Notes: generated by a model not told the origin, from the letters alone. Shown: positions 7,901-16,067, counted from the first letter of the stretch. The stretch is 64,000 nt of DNA from Bacillus_BU sp051233475 (GCF_051233475.1 NZ_JBKFGH010000006.1:186001-250000); one strand, 5' to 3'. Translations and numbers: made by a program.

Positions 7901-9466
7901 GCTAATCGTGCAGCGAGAATCAGCGTTAAGCTTGTATCAAAGGCTGGAGTCGGAACAATAGCTGCCGGTGTTGCAAAAGGGTCAGCAGATGTGATTGTGA
8001 TCAGTGGTTATGATGGAGGAACTGGGGCATCTCCAAAAACAAGTATCAAACATACGGGGCTTCCTTGGGAGCTTGGTTTAGCTGAAGCTCACCAAACATT
8101 GATGTTAAATGGTTTACGTGACCGTGTTGTTCTAGAGACAGACGGTAAACTTATGACAGGCCGTGATGTAGTAATGGCAGCATTGTTAGGGGCTGAGGAA
8201 TTTGGATTTGCGACTGCTCCACTTGTTGTTCTAGGCTGTGTAATGATGCGTGCTTGCCATCTGGATACATGCCCAGTTGGGGTGGCAACGCAAAATCCTG
8301 AACTTCGCCGCAAATTTGCTGGTGACCCAGACTATATCGTTAATTACTTTATGTTTGTGGCGCAAGAAGTTCGAGAAATGATGGCTGAGCTTGGTTTTAG
8401 AACGGTTGAAGAAATGGTTGGCCGCACAGACGTATTAAAAGTGAGCGACCGTGCCCAAAACCACTGGAAAGCTCAATATTTAGACTTAACAACGTTACTT
8501 TATCAACCTGAAGGTGCGCGTACTTTTAGCACACCACAGAATCATAAAATCGAACAGTCATTAGACATTCAGAAGCTATTGCCTGCAGTAGCACCTGCAC
8601 TCGAAAACAAGACAAAAGTTGATGCAGCATTTGAAATTAGAAATATTAATCGTGTTGTCGGAACGATTGTCGGTAGTGAAGTATCGAAGAAATATGGGGA
8701 AGAGGGACTTCCGGAAGATACGATCACACTTCGTTTTACTGGTTCTGCCGGTCAAAGTTTCGGGGCGTTTGTTCCAAGCGGGATGACGATGTATTTAACA
8801 GGCGATGCCAACGACTATTTTGGTAAAGGTTTATCTGGCGGTAAAATTATTGTTTCAGCTCCAAAAGAAGGAACTCTTGGTTCCGCGGAAAATGTAATTG
8901 CAGGTAACGTAGCATTATACGGTGCATCCAGCGGAGAAGCATATATTAATGGTCTTGCCGGAGAACGTTTCTGTGTACGAAACAGTGGTGCAAATGCGGT
9001 TGTTGAAGGCATTGGTGACCATGGCTGTGAATATATGACTGGCGGTCGTGTTGTTGTCCTGGGTGAAGTGGGCAAAAACTTCGGTGCCGGTATGTCCGGA
9101 GGGATCGCGTATTTGCTTGCTGAAGATCATGAAGAGGTCAAAGCATTGTGCAACCATGAAATGATCGAATTTGATACACTAACGGATTTCGCTGAAATCA
9201 ATGAAGTAAAAGATATGGTGTTGAAACATCATCAATATACTGGAAGTCCAAATGCTGATTTTGTACTGAACAATTGGTCGGATCTTGTTGGCAAGTTCTT
9301 AAAAGTAATTCCAAAGGACTACAAGCGCATGATGAATCAAATCGATGAACAAAAAGCAGCAGGTCTTTCTGATGAAGAGGCTGTAATGAGTGCATTTGAA
9401 GCGAATGTAAATGGACAAAAAGCATCCTCGAAAGCTGATCAAAAATTAGAGGTTTTGACTAAATAA
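4901..9466 (+). CDS. gltA: Glutamate synthase (NADPH) large subunit
   Basis: A 1521-residue large subunit making glutamate from 2-oxoglutarate and glutamine. A short propeptide ends at Cys22 (EHDACGIG), the class II amidotransferase nucleophile exposed by cleavage. The amidotransferase domain runs to about residue 430, a central domain to about 780, and the FMN synthase barrel follows. The 3Fe-4S cysteines C-V-M-M-R-A-C-H-L-D-T-C are near residues 1112-1123, and the C-terminal beta-helix has GxGxG repeats. GGGGGAG precedes ATG 4901. It is followed 16 bp later by the small subunit. B. subtilis naming is used; many databases call it gltB. Confidence 0.97.
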   Translation: MTFNQLPTVQGLYRPEFEHDACGIGLFANLKGITSHEIVTKGLQMLCQLDHRGGQGSDPLTGDGAGIMVQIPDGFFKKECPELNLPEKGRYGVGMIFFTNDVQSRTEIEDYINNLVEVEGQTLLGWRTVPVNVGKLGKVAKESQPFIRQIFIGASSELNDQLSFERKLYVIRKQAEFFAQEREQRFYFASLSSQTIVYKGLLTPDQVDQFYPDLQDEAFVSAFALVHSRFSTNTFPSWERAHPNRYLIHNGEINTLRGNINWMKAREQQFVSDAFGNDLHKVLPVLDTTGSDSSMLDNAFEFFVLAGRSPAHTAMMLIPEPWTENPHISDEKRAFYQYHSSLMEPWDGPTAISFTNGKQIGAILDRNGLRPARYYVTKDDYIILSSEVGVIDVEEENVLYKDRLSPGKMLLIDLEQGRIISDDEIKSEMAKAEPYQQWLDQNLVKLNDSLEEEVCEPLSDLRTRKKAFGYTHEDINKYLIPVVTEGKDPLGSMGTDTPLAVLSDRPQSLFNYFKQSFAQVTNPPIDAIREHIVTSTMTLLGAEGNLLHPNAENARRIELDTFVLSNVELSQLREGITADFTSSTLDILFTDNLEGRLEELCQEAEQAIAEGASLLILSDRNMAENATVIPVLLAASALHQHLVRRGSRTEVSIIVESGEVREIHHFAALLGYGVDAINPYLVYEVYKKAIADGALKLSYQQAVEKYNKAVSEGVVKVMSKMGISTVQSYRGAQIFEAVGLGYEVIEQYFSGTASQLGGIDLTVIAKEAQERHQAAYADTIDDTLDSGSDFQWRKDGEHHAFNPKTIHTLQMSTRKNDYSLYKQYSAAANEERMGFLRNLFSFDENRQAISIDEVESVESIVRRFKTGAMSFGSLSQEAHEALAIAMNRLGAKSNSGEGGENPARYIPDANGDSRRSAIKQIASGRFGVKSHYLVNADEIQIKMAQGAKPGEGGQLPGNKVYPWVAEVRGSTPGVGLISPPPHHDIYSIEDLAQLIHDMKNANRAARISVKLVSKAGVGTIAAGVAKGSADVIVISGYDGGTGASPKTSIKHTGLPWELGLAEAHQTLMLNGLRDRVVLETDGKLMTGRDVVMAALLGAEEFGFATAPLVVLGCVMMRACHLDTCPVGVATQNPELRRKFAGDPDYIVNYFMFVAQEVREMMAELGFRTVEEMVGRTDVLKVSDRAQNHWKAQYLDLTTLLYQPEGARTFSTPQNHKIEQSLDIQKLLPAVAPALENKTKVDAAFEIRNINRVVGTIVGSEVSKKYGEEGLPEDTITLRFTGSAGQSFGAFVPSGMTMYLTGDANDYFGKGLSGGKIIVSAPKEGTLGSAENVIAGNVALYGASSGEAYINGLAGERFCVRNSGANAVVEGIGDHGCEYMTGGRVVVLGEVGKNFGAGMSGGIAYLLAEDHEEVKALCNHEMIEFDTLTDFAEINEVKDMVLKHHQYTGSPNADFVLNNWSDLVGKFLKVIPKDYKRMMNQIDEQKAAGLSDEEAVMSAFEANVNGQKASSKADQKLEVLTK

Positions 9467-9482
9467 GAAAGGAGAGCGGAAT

Positions 9483-10967
9483 ATGGGTAAAGCAACTGGA
9501 TTCATGGAATATAAGCGGGAAGAGGCGAAGGAACGCCATCCCGAAACTCGGTTAAATGACTGGAAAGAATATTCTTCTCCTTTCTCTGATGATGTATTGA
9601 AAAGACAAGGTGCCCGCTGTATGGATTGCGGGACTCCTTTCTGTCATATGGGAATGGAATTAAATGGGTTAACCTCAGGCTGCCCGATTCACAATTTAAT
9701 TCCGGAATGGAATGATTTAGTTTTTCACGGAAGATGGCAAGAAGCATTAGATCGACTGTTAAAAACAAATAACTTTCCTGAATTCACCGGGCGGGTTTGT
9801 CCGGCACCTTGTGAGGGTTCCTGTACAGTAACCCTTACAAATGATCCCGCAGTAGCAATTAAAAATATTGAACGCGCTATTATTGATAAGGGTTTTGAAG
9901 AAGGTTGGGTAAAACCAAGAATTCCAGCCGGCCGTACTGGAAAAAAAGTGGCTGTAATTGGTTCAGGACCAGCTGGCTTAGCCGCAGCTGATCAACTTAA
10001 CCAAGCTGGTCATTCTGTAACCGTTTTTGAACGGGACGATCGTCCAGGCGGATTGCTCATGTACGGAATTCCAAACATGAAGCTTGAAAAAGCTGTTGTA
10101 GAGCGCCGTGTGAATTTACTTGCTCAAGAAGGAATCGAGTTTGTAACCAATACCGAAGTCGGCAAGGACATTACGGCTGCAGAACTGCAGGCGCAGTTTG
10201 ACTCTGTAATTATTGCGACCGGTGCCCAGAAGCAGCGTGACCTAGTCTTGGAAGGTCGCCAGGCAACGGGAATCCACTTTGCGATGGACTATTTAACGCA
10301 AACGACTAAGAGTTTGCTAGATTCTAATTTTGCAGACGGTAAATTCATTGATGCTAAAGGTAAGGATGTTATCGTTATCGGCGGTGGAGATACTGGTGCA
10401 GACTGTATGGCTACTGCGCTTCGTCAAGAATGTAATAGTGTTGTACAGTTTGGAAAACATCCAAAGCTTCCAGGCTCTCGTGACGCTGACAATATGTGGC
10501 CTGAACAGCCACAAGTATTTACGATCGATTACGCTCATAAGGAAGCTGAAGCTGTATTTGGCGGAGATCCTCGTCAATACTGCATTCAAACGAAGAAAAT
10601 CGTTTCCGATGAAGCGGGTCACGTTAAGGAGCTTCACACTATTCAAATGGAAAAGATTAAGGACGAGAACGGCAATGTTGTCTTTAATGAGATTCATGGA
10701 ACTGAAAAGGTGTGGCCAGCACAATTAGTTTTAGTTGCGATTGGATTTGAGGGTCCTGAACAAGAACTGCTCACCCAATTTGAACTAGAAACAGAAAACC
10801 GCAAAGTGAAAGCGGAATATGGTAAATTCACCACAAATGTTGAAGGTGTATTTGCCGCAGGGGATGTACGGAGAGGACAAAGCTTAATCGTATGGGCAAT
10901 TAACGAAGGCCGTGAAGTGGCTCGCGAGGTTGACCGTTATTTGATGGGCAGCTCAAATTTACCTTAA
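9483..10967 (+). CDS. gltB: Glutamate synthase (NADPH) small subunit
   Basis: A 494-residue FAD/NADPH subunit that feeds electrons to the large subunit. The N-terminal ferredoxin-like domain has CMDCGTPFCH and CPAPCEGSC cysteine clusters for two 4Fe-4S centres; then come an FAD Rossmann motif GSGPAG (about residue 160) and an NADPH motif GGGDTG (about residue 300). The C-terminal AAGDVRRGQS is the usual second FAD contact. It forms an operon with gltA, with AGGAGAG before the ATG, and a terminator follows at 11048. Often called gltD outside Bacillus. Confidence 0.97.
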   Translation: MGKATGFMEYKREEAKERHPETRLNDWKEYSSPFSDDVLKRQGARCMDCGTPFCHMGMELNGLTSGCPIHNLIPEWNDLVFHGRWQEALDRLLKTNNFPEFTGRVCPAPCEGSCTVTLTNDPAVAIKNIERAIIDKGFEEGWVKPRIPAGRTGKKVAVIGSGPAGLAAADQLNQAGHSVTVFERDDRPGGLLMYGIPNMKLEKAVVERRVNLLAQEGIEFVTNTEVGKDITAAELQAQFDSVIIATGAQKQRDLVLEGRQATGIHFAMDYLTQTTKSLLDSNFADGKFIDAKGKDVIVIGGGDTGADCMATALRQECNSVVQFGKHPKLPGSRDADNMWPEQPQVFTIDYAHKEAEAVFGGDPRQYCIQTKKIVSDEAGHVKELHTIQMEKIKDENGNVVFNEIHGTEKVWPAQLVLVAIGFEGPEQELLTQFELETENRKVKAEYGKFTTNVEGVFAAGDVRRGQSLIVWAINEGREVAREVDRYLMGSSNLP

Positions 10968-11047
10968 AATGTGTTGGCTGTTGAGCCGACTTACGGACTT
11001 ATTTATTAGTGGATGGGTGTAAACAAAAGGGGATTTTTATAGATAAA

Positions 11048-11077
11048 TGAAGGGCCTTGGGGGAGGCCCTTCATTTT
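11048..11077 (+). terminator. Terminator of the gltAB operon
   Basis: ATGAAGGGCCT / AGGCCCTTCAT stem with a G-rich loop and a T5 tract, about 80 bp after the gltB stop. Confidence 0.9.
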
Positions 11078-11108
11078 TGTATTTTATAAATTAGAATAAG
11101 TATAATGT

Positions 11109-11276
11109 ACGGATAGGAAGCTGAAATCCACGGATAGGAAGCTGAAATCCACGGATAGGAAGCGAAAATCCACGGATAGAAAGCGGAAATCGACGGATAG
11201 AGAGCTGAAATCCATGGATAGAGAGCTGAAATCATCGATGGGAGACCGAAACCCACAGATAAAGAGCCCAAAACAG
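11109..11276. repeat. Short-repeat array A2: eight 21-bp units with GGATA core
   Basis: GGATA, or a decayed form, starts at 11111, 11132, 11153, 11174, 11195, 11216, 11237 and 11258, exactly 21 bp apart each time. The first units are near identical and the last two are degenerate. Because 21 bp is seven codons, two minus-strand frames stay open and would encode heptapeptide repeats; I regard those as by-products. The array fills the gap between convergent gltB and the DUF3231 gene. Confidence 0.9.
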
Positions 11277-11286
11277 CTCATAAACC

Positions 11287-12300
11287 TTAAAACTTTTCAT
11301 TTGCCAGCCGGTCTCTGTTCTCAGCTAAAGGTGGTTGTTCCATCCAACCGTTTTTGATTAAAAGCTGAATACCGTCTTCTGCATATAGACCAATTTCAGC
11401 AATAAGAGCTGTGTAAGTCAATACTAAGTCGCGTCTTTGCGAAACAGATAAAGCTGCACTATAAAATCCTATTGCTGCAGATATGATTTGAACAATATGA
11501 AATAACATTAGTTTATCTGAAAAGGGTGGGATTGTGGAGTTGGTTACTTCAGACACCCATGAAGGTGGCGAGATTAGGTCCTCGTTAGTTAATATCGTAC
11601 TAAGGGTACCAACCTGTCTTTTACAAATATTTTTTCCTCTATTAAAATACTCTTGCAGTTCTTTTGTTTGACAGACCTGTGCAAAACCTAGTTCTAACAC
11701 TACTTTTGCAATGGTCTTTTGTATGTTATAGCAAATTCCACTTATTTCCACTGCGTTTAATGGCCGTTTTTTTCCAAACCAGCCGGTTAAATAACTTTGA
11801 TTATGAACAAAATCAATTTGGCTTGGTGGATTAATTTTTGGGGGCCTACTGTATATCCCCTTTTGGAGCATTAACGTTACCGTTCTTTCAAATAACTCCA
11901 TCGCTTGCTTATTACAGTGGATAAAGTAGGACATTTGATCAGCACGAATAGAGGTACTTACCGCACCAGCATAGCCGGTCATGCCGAGTAATGTCATTAC
12001 ATATATGTACACTAACATAAACGTATCTGTAAATAAGGGAGGGGCAGTAAGGTTAACATCTTTGCTTGTAAAACCCTCCGGAATGGGGTAATTTTCGTGT
12101 CTTAGAAAATCTTTAATTTTAATAATTTGAGATTCAGCGATATTTAGGGCAAAAATCAAGATTTCTTTAATGTCTTTGTCCTGTGCTACTTCGATAGAAT
12201 GCTTAAGTACACAGATAGACATAGTGTCCGACATATATTGAGACCATAGATTTGCTATTTCCCCTGAAGAAAGCCGATTATTATGATCTATATTTTCCAC
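11287..12300 (-). CDS. DUF3231 family protein with two tandem domains
   Basis: A 337-residue protein with two similar halves (about 1-165 and 170-330), each holding a four-helix-like pattern with LxQYMSDTMSIC- or NIQKTIAKVVLEL-type helices and a proline loop before a hydrophobic helix. This matches DUF3231, a family common in spore formers, often in several copies, with no known reaction. The start is taken as GTG 12300 because GGAGG lies 7 nt upstream; the frame runs on to 12345 without a ribosome site. No signal peptide. A single-gene unit convergent with gltAB. Confidence 0.8.
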   Translation of the reverse strand: MENIDHNNRLSSGEIANLWSQYMSDTMSICVLKHSIEVAQDKDIKEILIFALNIAESQIIKIKDFLRHENYPIPEGFTSKDVNLTAPPLFTDTFMLVYIYVMTLLGMTGYAGAVSTSIRADQMSYFIHCNKQAMELFERTVTLMLQKGIYSRPPKINPPSQIDFVHNQSYLTGWFGKKRPLNAVEISGICYNIQKTIAKVVLELGFAQVCQTKELQEYFNRGKNICKRQVGTLSTILTNEDLISPPSWVSEVTNSTIPPFSDKLMLFHIVQIISAAIGFYSAALSVSQRRDLVLTYTALIAEIGLYAEDGIQLLIKNGWMEQPPLAENRDRLANEKF

Positions 12301-12497
12301 TAAGAAACCTCCATTGGTACATAATCTAATTTTATTTTTTCTCATCTAAATAATATGGTTATTATTAGAAATAAGCTGGATGTTTATTCGAAAAGATTCC
12401 ATTGTATTTCAAATTTAAAAGGTTGTGGAATGTTACAATAAAGATAGTTTCGGGATTTAAAATTCTGACCCCGTTTCCTTACTTTGGAGGAATGATC

Positions 12498-13040
12498 ATG
12501 AGTGAAAAAATTATGAATGAAATAATAGCATGGGTAAAATTAATTGCCATTGCGTTTCTAATTGCTTTTCTTTTTCGACAATTCTTATTTACACCTACAA
12601 CTGTGTTTGGCGAATCAATGTCGCCGACGTTTCAAGAAAAAGATCGAGTAATCATTAGCAAAACAGCGGATATTCAACGATTTGATGTGATTGTTTTTGA
12701 TGCGCCAGATGCGGATGAATATTATATTAAGAGGGTAATTGGTCTTCCAGGAGATCATATTAAAATGGAAGATGATGTACTTTATATTAATGGAAAAGCA
12801 GTTAATGAACCTTACTTAAAAGAACGAAAAAAATCTCCGTTCATTAGGTTTACGGGTAACTTTTCATTAAAGGAACTTACAGGTGTCTCTAAAGTACCTA
12901 AGGACTCAATATTTGTCATGGGGGATAATCGATTACACAGTAAAGATAGCAGATATTTTGGGTTTGTTTCAATCGATTCCGTTATTGGGGAAGTTAAATT
13001 TCAATTTTTTCCAATTGATGATATAGGAATAACAAAATGA
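12498..13040 (+). CDS. Signal peptidase I (type I, Sip family)
   Basis: A 180-residue membrane-anchored serine protease that removes signal peptides from exported proteins outside the membrane. One N-terminal transmembrane helix (about residues 14-31) is followed by GESMSPT, with catalytic Ser40, and YYIKRVIGLPGD, with catalytic Lys78; MGDNRLHSKDSR is the conserved C-terminal box. The start at 12498 is chosen because GGAGG at 12486 lies 7 nt before it; the longer frame to 12402 has no such site. Bacillaceae have several paralogues, so a letter name is not given. Confidence 0.93.
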   Translation: MSEKIMNEIIAWVKLIAIAFLIAFLFRQFLFTPTTVFGESMSPTFQEKDRVIISKTADIQRFDVIVFDAPDADEYYIKRVIGLPGDHIKMEDDVLYINGKAVNEPYLKERKKSPFIRFTGNFSLKELTGVSKVPKDSIFVMGDNRLHSKDSRYFGFVSIDSVIGEVKFQFFPIDDIGITK

Positions 13041-13049
13041 TACGAACAG

Positions 13050-13086
13050 AAAAAAGGTGAGCATAACTAAACTGCTCACCTTTTTC
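13050..13086 (+). terminator. Terminator after signal peptidase gene
   Basis: AAAAAGGTGAGCA / TGCTCACCTTTTT stem with a 9-nt loop, A-rich on the left and T-rich on the right, so it may also work on the minus strand. Confidence 0.9.
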
Positions 13087-13117
13087 TACAAGAGAGGATA
13101 TTGTGAATATTCTGCGC

Positions 13118-13237
13118 TTATCCTAATGAAGGCACTCTTAACAACGATTGTAAACTGGTAGTAACCTTGCTGATTAAGAATGATACTTTAATGCTCATTA
13201 ACATCATCATTGAAATTAAGCTAAAAAGAATATTCAA
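13118..13237 (-). CDS. Possible 39-aa membrane peptide
   Basis: On the minus strand GGAGGG lies 6 nt before a TTG codon opening a 39-residue frame: one hydrophobic Met-rich segment (about residues 2-26), then a short basic tail ending LLRVPSLG. I do not recognise it. A longer frame covering it runs into the NlpC/P60 gene and is probably only an overlap. The triple inverted 8-mer (13261-13292) lies just upstream of the ribosome site, which suggests a regulated leader. Support is limited to the ribosome site and hydrophobicity. Confidence 0.3.
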   Translation of the reverse strand: MNILFSLISMMMLMSIKVSFLISKVTTSLQSLLRVPSLG

Positions 13238-13260
13238 AGCTATCCCTCCAAATTGAAGTT

Positions 13261-13292
13261 TAGTGTTAAAAATAACACTATGATTAGTGTTA
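13261..13292. promoter_or_regulatory. Three alternating inverted 8-mers (TAGTGTTA / TAACACTA)
   Basis: TAGTGTTA (13261-13268), TAACACTA (13273-13280) and TAGTGTTA again (13285-13292), each separated by 4 bp. The middle copy can pair with either neighbour, giving two mutually exclusive hairpins in RNA, or a set of three operator half-sites in DNA. They lie between the LysM/NlpC-P60 gene and the possible 39-aa peptide. Confidence 0.5.
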
Positions 13293-13343
13293 ATCTCCGG
13301 GAGGAATTTATACAACGATAAAGAGGTACCATTTTTAAACATT

Positions 13344-13925
13344 TTATAAAACTCGAGAACCCCATAGGAAGGTTCGATAAGACCATGATTCATACACAGA
13401 ATAAATTTGAACATCCTTAGTAGGATTTAAGTTACTAATATAATATCCATTTCCCATGTAGATCCCTACATGAGTGACCCTTCCGTTTGTTCCAAAGAAC
13501 ATTAAATCACCTTTTCTAAGCTGCTGGAAGGTTAGCGGAGTTCCGACCTTTGATTGCTGAACGCTTGTCCGGGGCAGGGAAATTCCATAACGCTTGTAAA
13601 TGAATTGGGTCCAAGAGCTGCAATCAGAAATCCAAGGCGCCTTTGCCGGATCGGCACCATAAACATACTGGGTTTTCCCTTGGGTACTGACGGCATAGTC
13701 AATAATTAGCTCTGCTTTTTCATATCCTGTATTAACGTGTTGTCCTGGGATTAAATTACTGGGATCTTTAATTTGCGGGTTCAATTTTAGAATTTGTGAA
13801 AAAGTAATTCCATGACGCTTAGCGATTGTGTACATCGTATCACCTGGCTTTACCGTGTAAGCAAGCGAGCTTAATGGCATTGCCAAACTAAGTGCCAAAG
13901 TGAACAATAAGATGATTTTTTTCAT
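13344..13925 (-). CDS. Secreted LysM-NlpC/P60 peptidoglycan endopeptidase
   Basis: A 193-residue cell-wall hydrolase. A signal peptide (about residues 1-22), one LysM domain (23-65, YTVKPGDTMYTIAKRHGI) and an NlpC/P60 domain with catalytic Cys102 (ISDCSSW) and His near residue 152 (RVTHVGIYMG). The family cuts gamma-D-glutamyl-diaminopimelate bonds in peptide stems. It is short for a LytF/CwlS-type enzyme, which have several LysM repeats; one LysM is more like small spore- or germination-related hydrolases. GAGGTAGG precedes the ATG. Confidence 0.9.
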   Translation of the reverse strand: MKKIILLFTLALSLAMPLSSLAYTVKPGDTMYTIAKRHGITFSQILKLNPQIKDPSNLIPGQHVNTGYEKAELIIDYAVSTQGKTQYVYGADPAKAPWISDCSSWTQFIYKRYGISLPRTSVQQSKVGTPLTFQQLRKGDLMFFGTNGRVTHVGIYMGNGYYISNLNPTKDVQIYSVYESWSYRTFLWGSRVL

Positions 13926-14106
13926 ATCCTACCTCGTTTCCACTTTTTTAGTGTCGTTTTCAATAGCCTTTTTATTTTTATCAAAAACGAACTCTCTAAA
14001 AGAGGAAATATTTTCAGTTTTCCTTATGAAATCGGTAGATAGATAAAAAGATGACAATCTATACTGACGGTCATCTTTTAAAGAAAAGCTTTCTTGAAAG
14101 GGATGG

Positions 14107-14733
14107 TTATGCTCCCTCGAAAACCTCACCAGCTTCGACATCCTTGTTAACGACTGCACCTGCTCGAATCACAGCTGCTTTTCCAATTTTGACTCCTTCC
14201 ATAATAACAGCGTTTGGGCCAATAACGACGCCATCTTCAATAACAACAGGTGCTGCATCAGGAGAGGAAATAACCCCTTTAATAACTACTCCGGCACCAA
14301 TATGGCATTGCTTTCCGATTCTTGCACCCCCGCCAATAACTGCGTTCATATCAATCATTGTTTTTTCACCAATCTCTGCACCTATATTAATACAGGCTCC
14401 CATCATCACAACAGCATCATCCTTGATTATAACCCCTTCACGAATGATTGCGCCCGGTTCGATCCGTGCATTTAGATTTTTCGTGTCTAATAAATCAATT
14501 AACGAATTTCGTCGGTCCGTTTCGATAAAATAGTCTTCAATTAACTCAGAATGCTGTTCTAAAACTTGTTTGATTTCTTCCCAATTACCAAAAACAATTC
14601 CACCATCACCAAGTTTGATGACTTTGCTGCCTTCTCCAAAATGTATTTCGGCAATCTTGCCCTGAATATAGGCTTTTGCAGTGGTTTTCTTTTTAGCATT
14701 TTGTAACAGGTTTAAGATACTTGAATTGTCCAT
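14107..14733 (-). CDS. DapH-like tetrahydrodipicolinate N-acetyltransferase, C-terminally short
   Basis: A 208-residue left-handed beta-helix acyltransferase resembling DapH, which acetylates tetrahydrodipicolinate in lysine and diaminopimelate synthesis. The N-terminal DapH domain (to about residue 85, ending ETDRRNSLIDLLDTKNLNARIEPGA) and the hexapeptide repeats are present. The protein stops at GEVFEGA, roughly 28 residues short of B. subtilis DapH (236), losing the AGTPAKKIK-type tail that caps the helix and helps bind acetyl-CoA. It stands alone, so it is probably a diverged or damaged paralogue. GGAG lies 8-9 nt before the ATG. Confidence 0.7.
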   Translation of the reverse strand: MDNSSILNLLQNAKKKTTAKAYIQGKIAEIHFGEGSKVIKLGDGGIVFGNWEEIKQVLEQHSELIEDYFIETDRRNSLIDLLDTKNLNARIEPGAIIREGVIIKDDAVVMMGACINIGAEIGEKTMIDMNAVIGGGARIGKQCHIGAGVVIKGVISSPDAAPVVIEDGVVIGPNAVIMEGVKIGKAAVIRAGAVVNKDVEAGEVFEGA

Positions 14734-14846
14734 CGCCTTAACTCCAATCGCAAATAAATAGGTTAGTTTTATTAAAACATGAAAAAGGGAGCCAGCATAC
14801 GAAAACTATTCGATAATTTAGCTCCACAATAGGGAAGTTCAAAATG

Positions 14847-15860
14847 TTAAATTGCACATTCAGCGACAATTTCATAGGAACGAAGTCGCGCTTGATGGTC
14901 ATAAATTTGTGAGTTTATCATGAGTTCATTTGCGTGTGTTTGATCTAAAAACGCTTGAAGTTTAGTCCGAATCGTTTCAGGGCCACCGATGATGGATGTG
15001 GCAAGTCTCTCATCAAGTAAGGATTTTTCAAACTCAGTTGTTAGTCCATCCATGTTTTCTACTGGGGACTGAAGCTTGCCTGGATTGTTCCGGATAAGAT
15101 TTAAAAATTGCAGTTGCATGGAGCTTGCAAGATAGTTTGCTTTTTCATCTGAATCGGCGGCGATTATATTGACTCCAACCATGGCATAAGGAGCGGCTAG
15201 TACTTCTGAAGGCTGAAAGTTGTTCCGGTACAACTCTAACGCAGGTACAGTATACTCTGGTGAAAAATGGCTCGCAAATGCAAACGGCAAACCAAGCTGG
15301 GCGGCAAGTCTTGCGCTATAGCCACTTGAGCCAAGCAACCATATAGGAATATTCAATCCTTCACCAGGAATCGCATGAACGTCCATCTTCGCTTGGGCAA
15401 GTGACGGGTTCAAGTAAGTACGCAGTTCCGCCAATTGCTGAGGAAAATCATCATACCGAAGATCACGTCTTAATGCTTGTGCCGTGATTTGATCCGTACC
15501 GGGTGCGCGGCCAAGTCCAAGATCGATTCGGCCAGGGAATAGTGATTCAAGTGTTCCAAATTGTTCAGCAATCACAAGTGAAGCGTGATTAGGGAGCATA
15601 ATTCCACCTGAACCAACTCGAATTGTGGATGTACCAGCCGCAACATGCCCAATCACAACAGCAGTTGCAGAACTGGCAATGCCAGGCATATTATGGTGTT
15701 CGGCAAGCCAATATCTTTTATATCCTAATTTTTCAACATGACGTGCCAAATCTAATGTATTTCTCAGTGCATCACGAGCCGTTTTGCCCTCAATAATTGG
15801 GGAGAGATCCAGCACTGATAATGGTAAAGAACGTTTTAAATTGAATGAGTTAGTTGCCAT
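14847..15860 (-). CDS. LLM-class flavin-dependent oxidoreductase (luciferase-like monooxygenase)
   Basis: A 337-residue TIM-barrel enzyme: LSVLDLSPIIEG at the N-terminus, YWLAEHHNMPGIASSATAVVIGH and RVGSGGIMLPNH are the motifs of the MsnO8-type luciferase-like family; LGLGRAPGTD is the central glycine-rich loop. Members use FMNH2 and oxygen on small organic substrates, and the substrate cannot be predicted. AAGGAAG lies upstream of the ATG. No flavin reductase is adjacent. Confidence 0.85.
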   Translation of the reverse strand: MATNSFNLKRSLPLSVLDLSPIIEGKTARDALRNTLDLARHVEKLGYKRYWLAEHHNMPGIASSATAVVIGHVAAGTSTIRVGSGGIMLPNHASLVIAEQFGTLESLFPGRIDLGLGRAPGTDQITAQALRRDLRYDDFPQQLAELRTYLNPSLAQAKMDVHAIPGEGLNIPIWLLGSSGYSARLAAQLGLPFAFASHFSPEYTVPALELYRNNFQPSEVLAAPYAMVGVNIIAADSDEKANYLASSMQLQFLNLIRNNPGKLQSPVENMDGLTTEFEKSLLDERLATSIIGGPETIRTKLQAFLDQTHANELMINSQIYDHQARLRSYEIVAECAI

Positions 15861-15941
15861 AAAAGTCAGCTTCTTCCTTAGATAAATTATTTAATAAAAC
15901 TAAATTTATTTTACCCACTAATGAAAAGGGATCAAAATAGT

Positions 15942-16067
15942 ATGCTCAAAAAGGGATTTTGGAAGAATGTGAGCGCCGGTGCAATAGCGGGAGTTGTAAT
16001 AATTTTACTAACATACCAATGGATTCAATTGACTAACAAGGAAGTATCGAGTAAGATAACAATATAG
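15942..16067 (+). CDS. Possible 41-aa single-span membrane protein
   Basis: ATG 15942 opens a 41-residue frame with a basic start (MLKKGFWKN), a hydrophobic span (about residues 10-25, AGAIAGVVIILLTY) and a polar tail, a positive-inside topology. AAAAGGGA lies about 10 nt upstream. Its 3' end overlaps the promoter proposed for the structured RNA that follows, which weakens the case. No family recognised. Confidence 0.35.
   Translation: MLKKGFWKNVSAGAIAGVVIILLTYQWIQLTNKEVSSKITI
16029..16057 (+). promoter_or_regulatory. SigA-like promoter for the 6S-like RNA
   Basis: TTGACT (16029-16034), a 17-bp spacer and TAAGAT (16052-16057), placing a start near 16064, a few bases before the base-paired closing stem of the RNA. 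Confidence 0.5.

Noticed and set aside
10317..10728. Opposing 135- and 132-aa frames inside gltB
   Set aside because: Shadow frames of a certain gene; low-complexity composition and no start signals.
11071..11281. Two minus-strand frames with heptapeptide repeats
   Set aside because: They arise from the 21-bp array; both frames are open at once, units decay at the DNA level, and no ribosome site is present.
13238..13414. Upstream part of the 98-aa minus-strand frame (13118-13414)
   Set aside because: It overlaps the end of the NlpC/P60 gene in another frame and has no start signal; only the downstream TTG start is kept as a weak candidate.
13929..14159. 76-aa minus-strand frame downstream of dapH-like gene
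   Set aside because: Partly overlaps the DapH-like gene in another frame, has no clear ribosome site, and does not restore the missing DapH tail when read as a frameshift.
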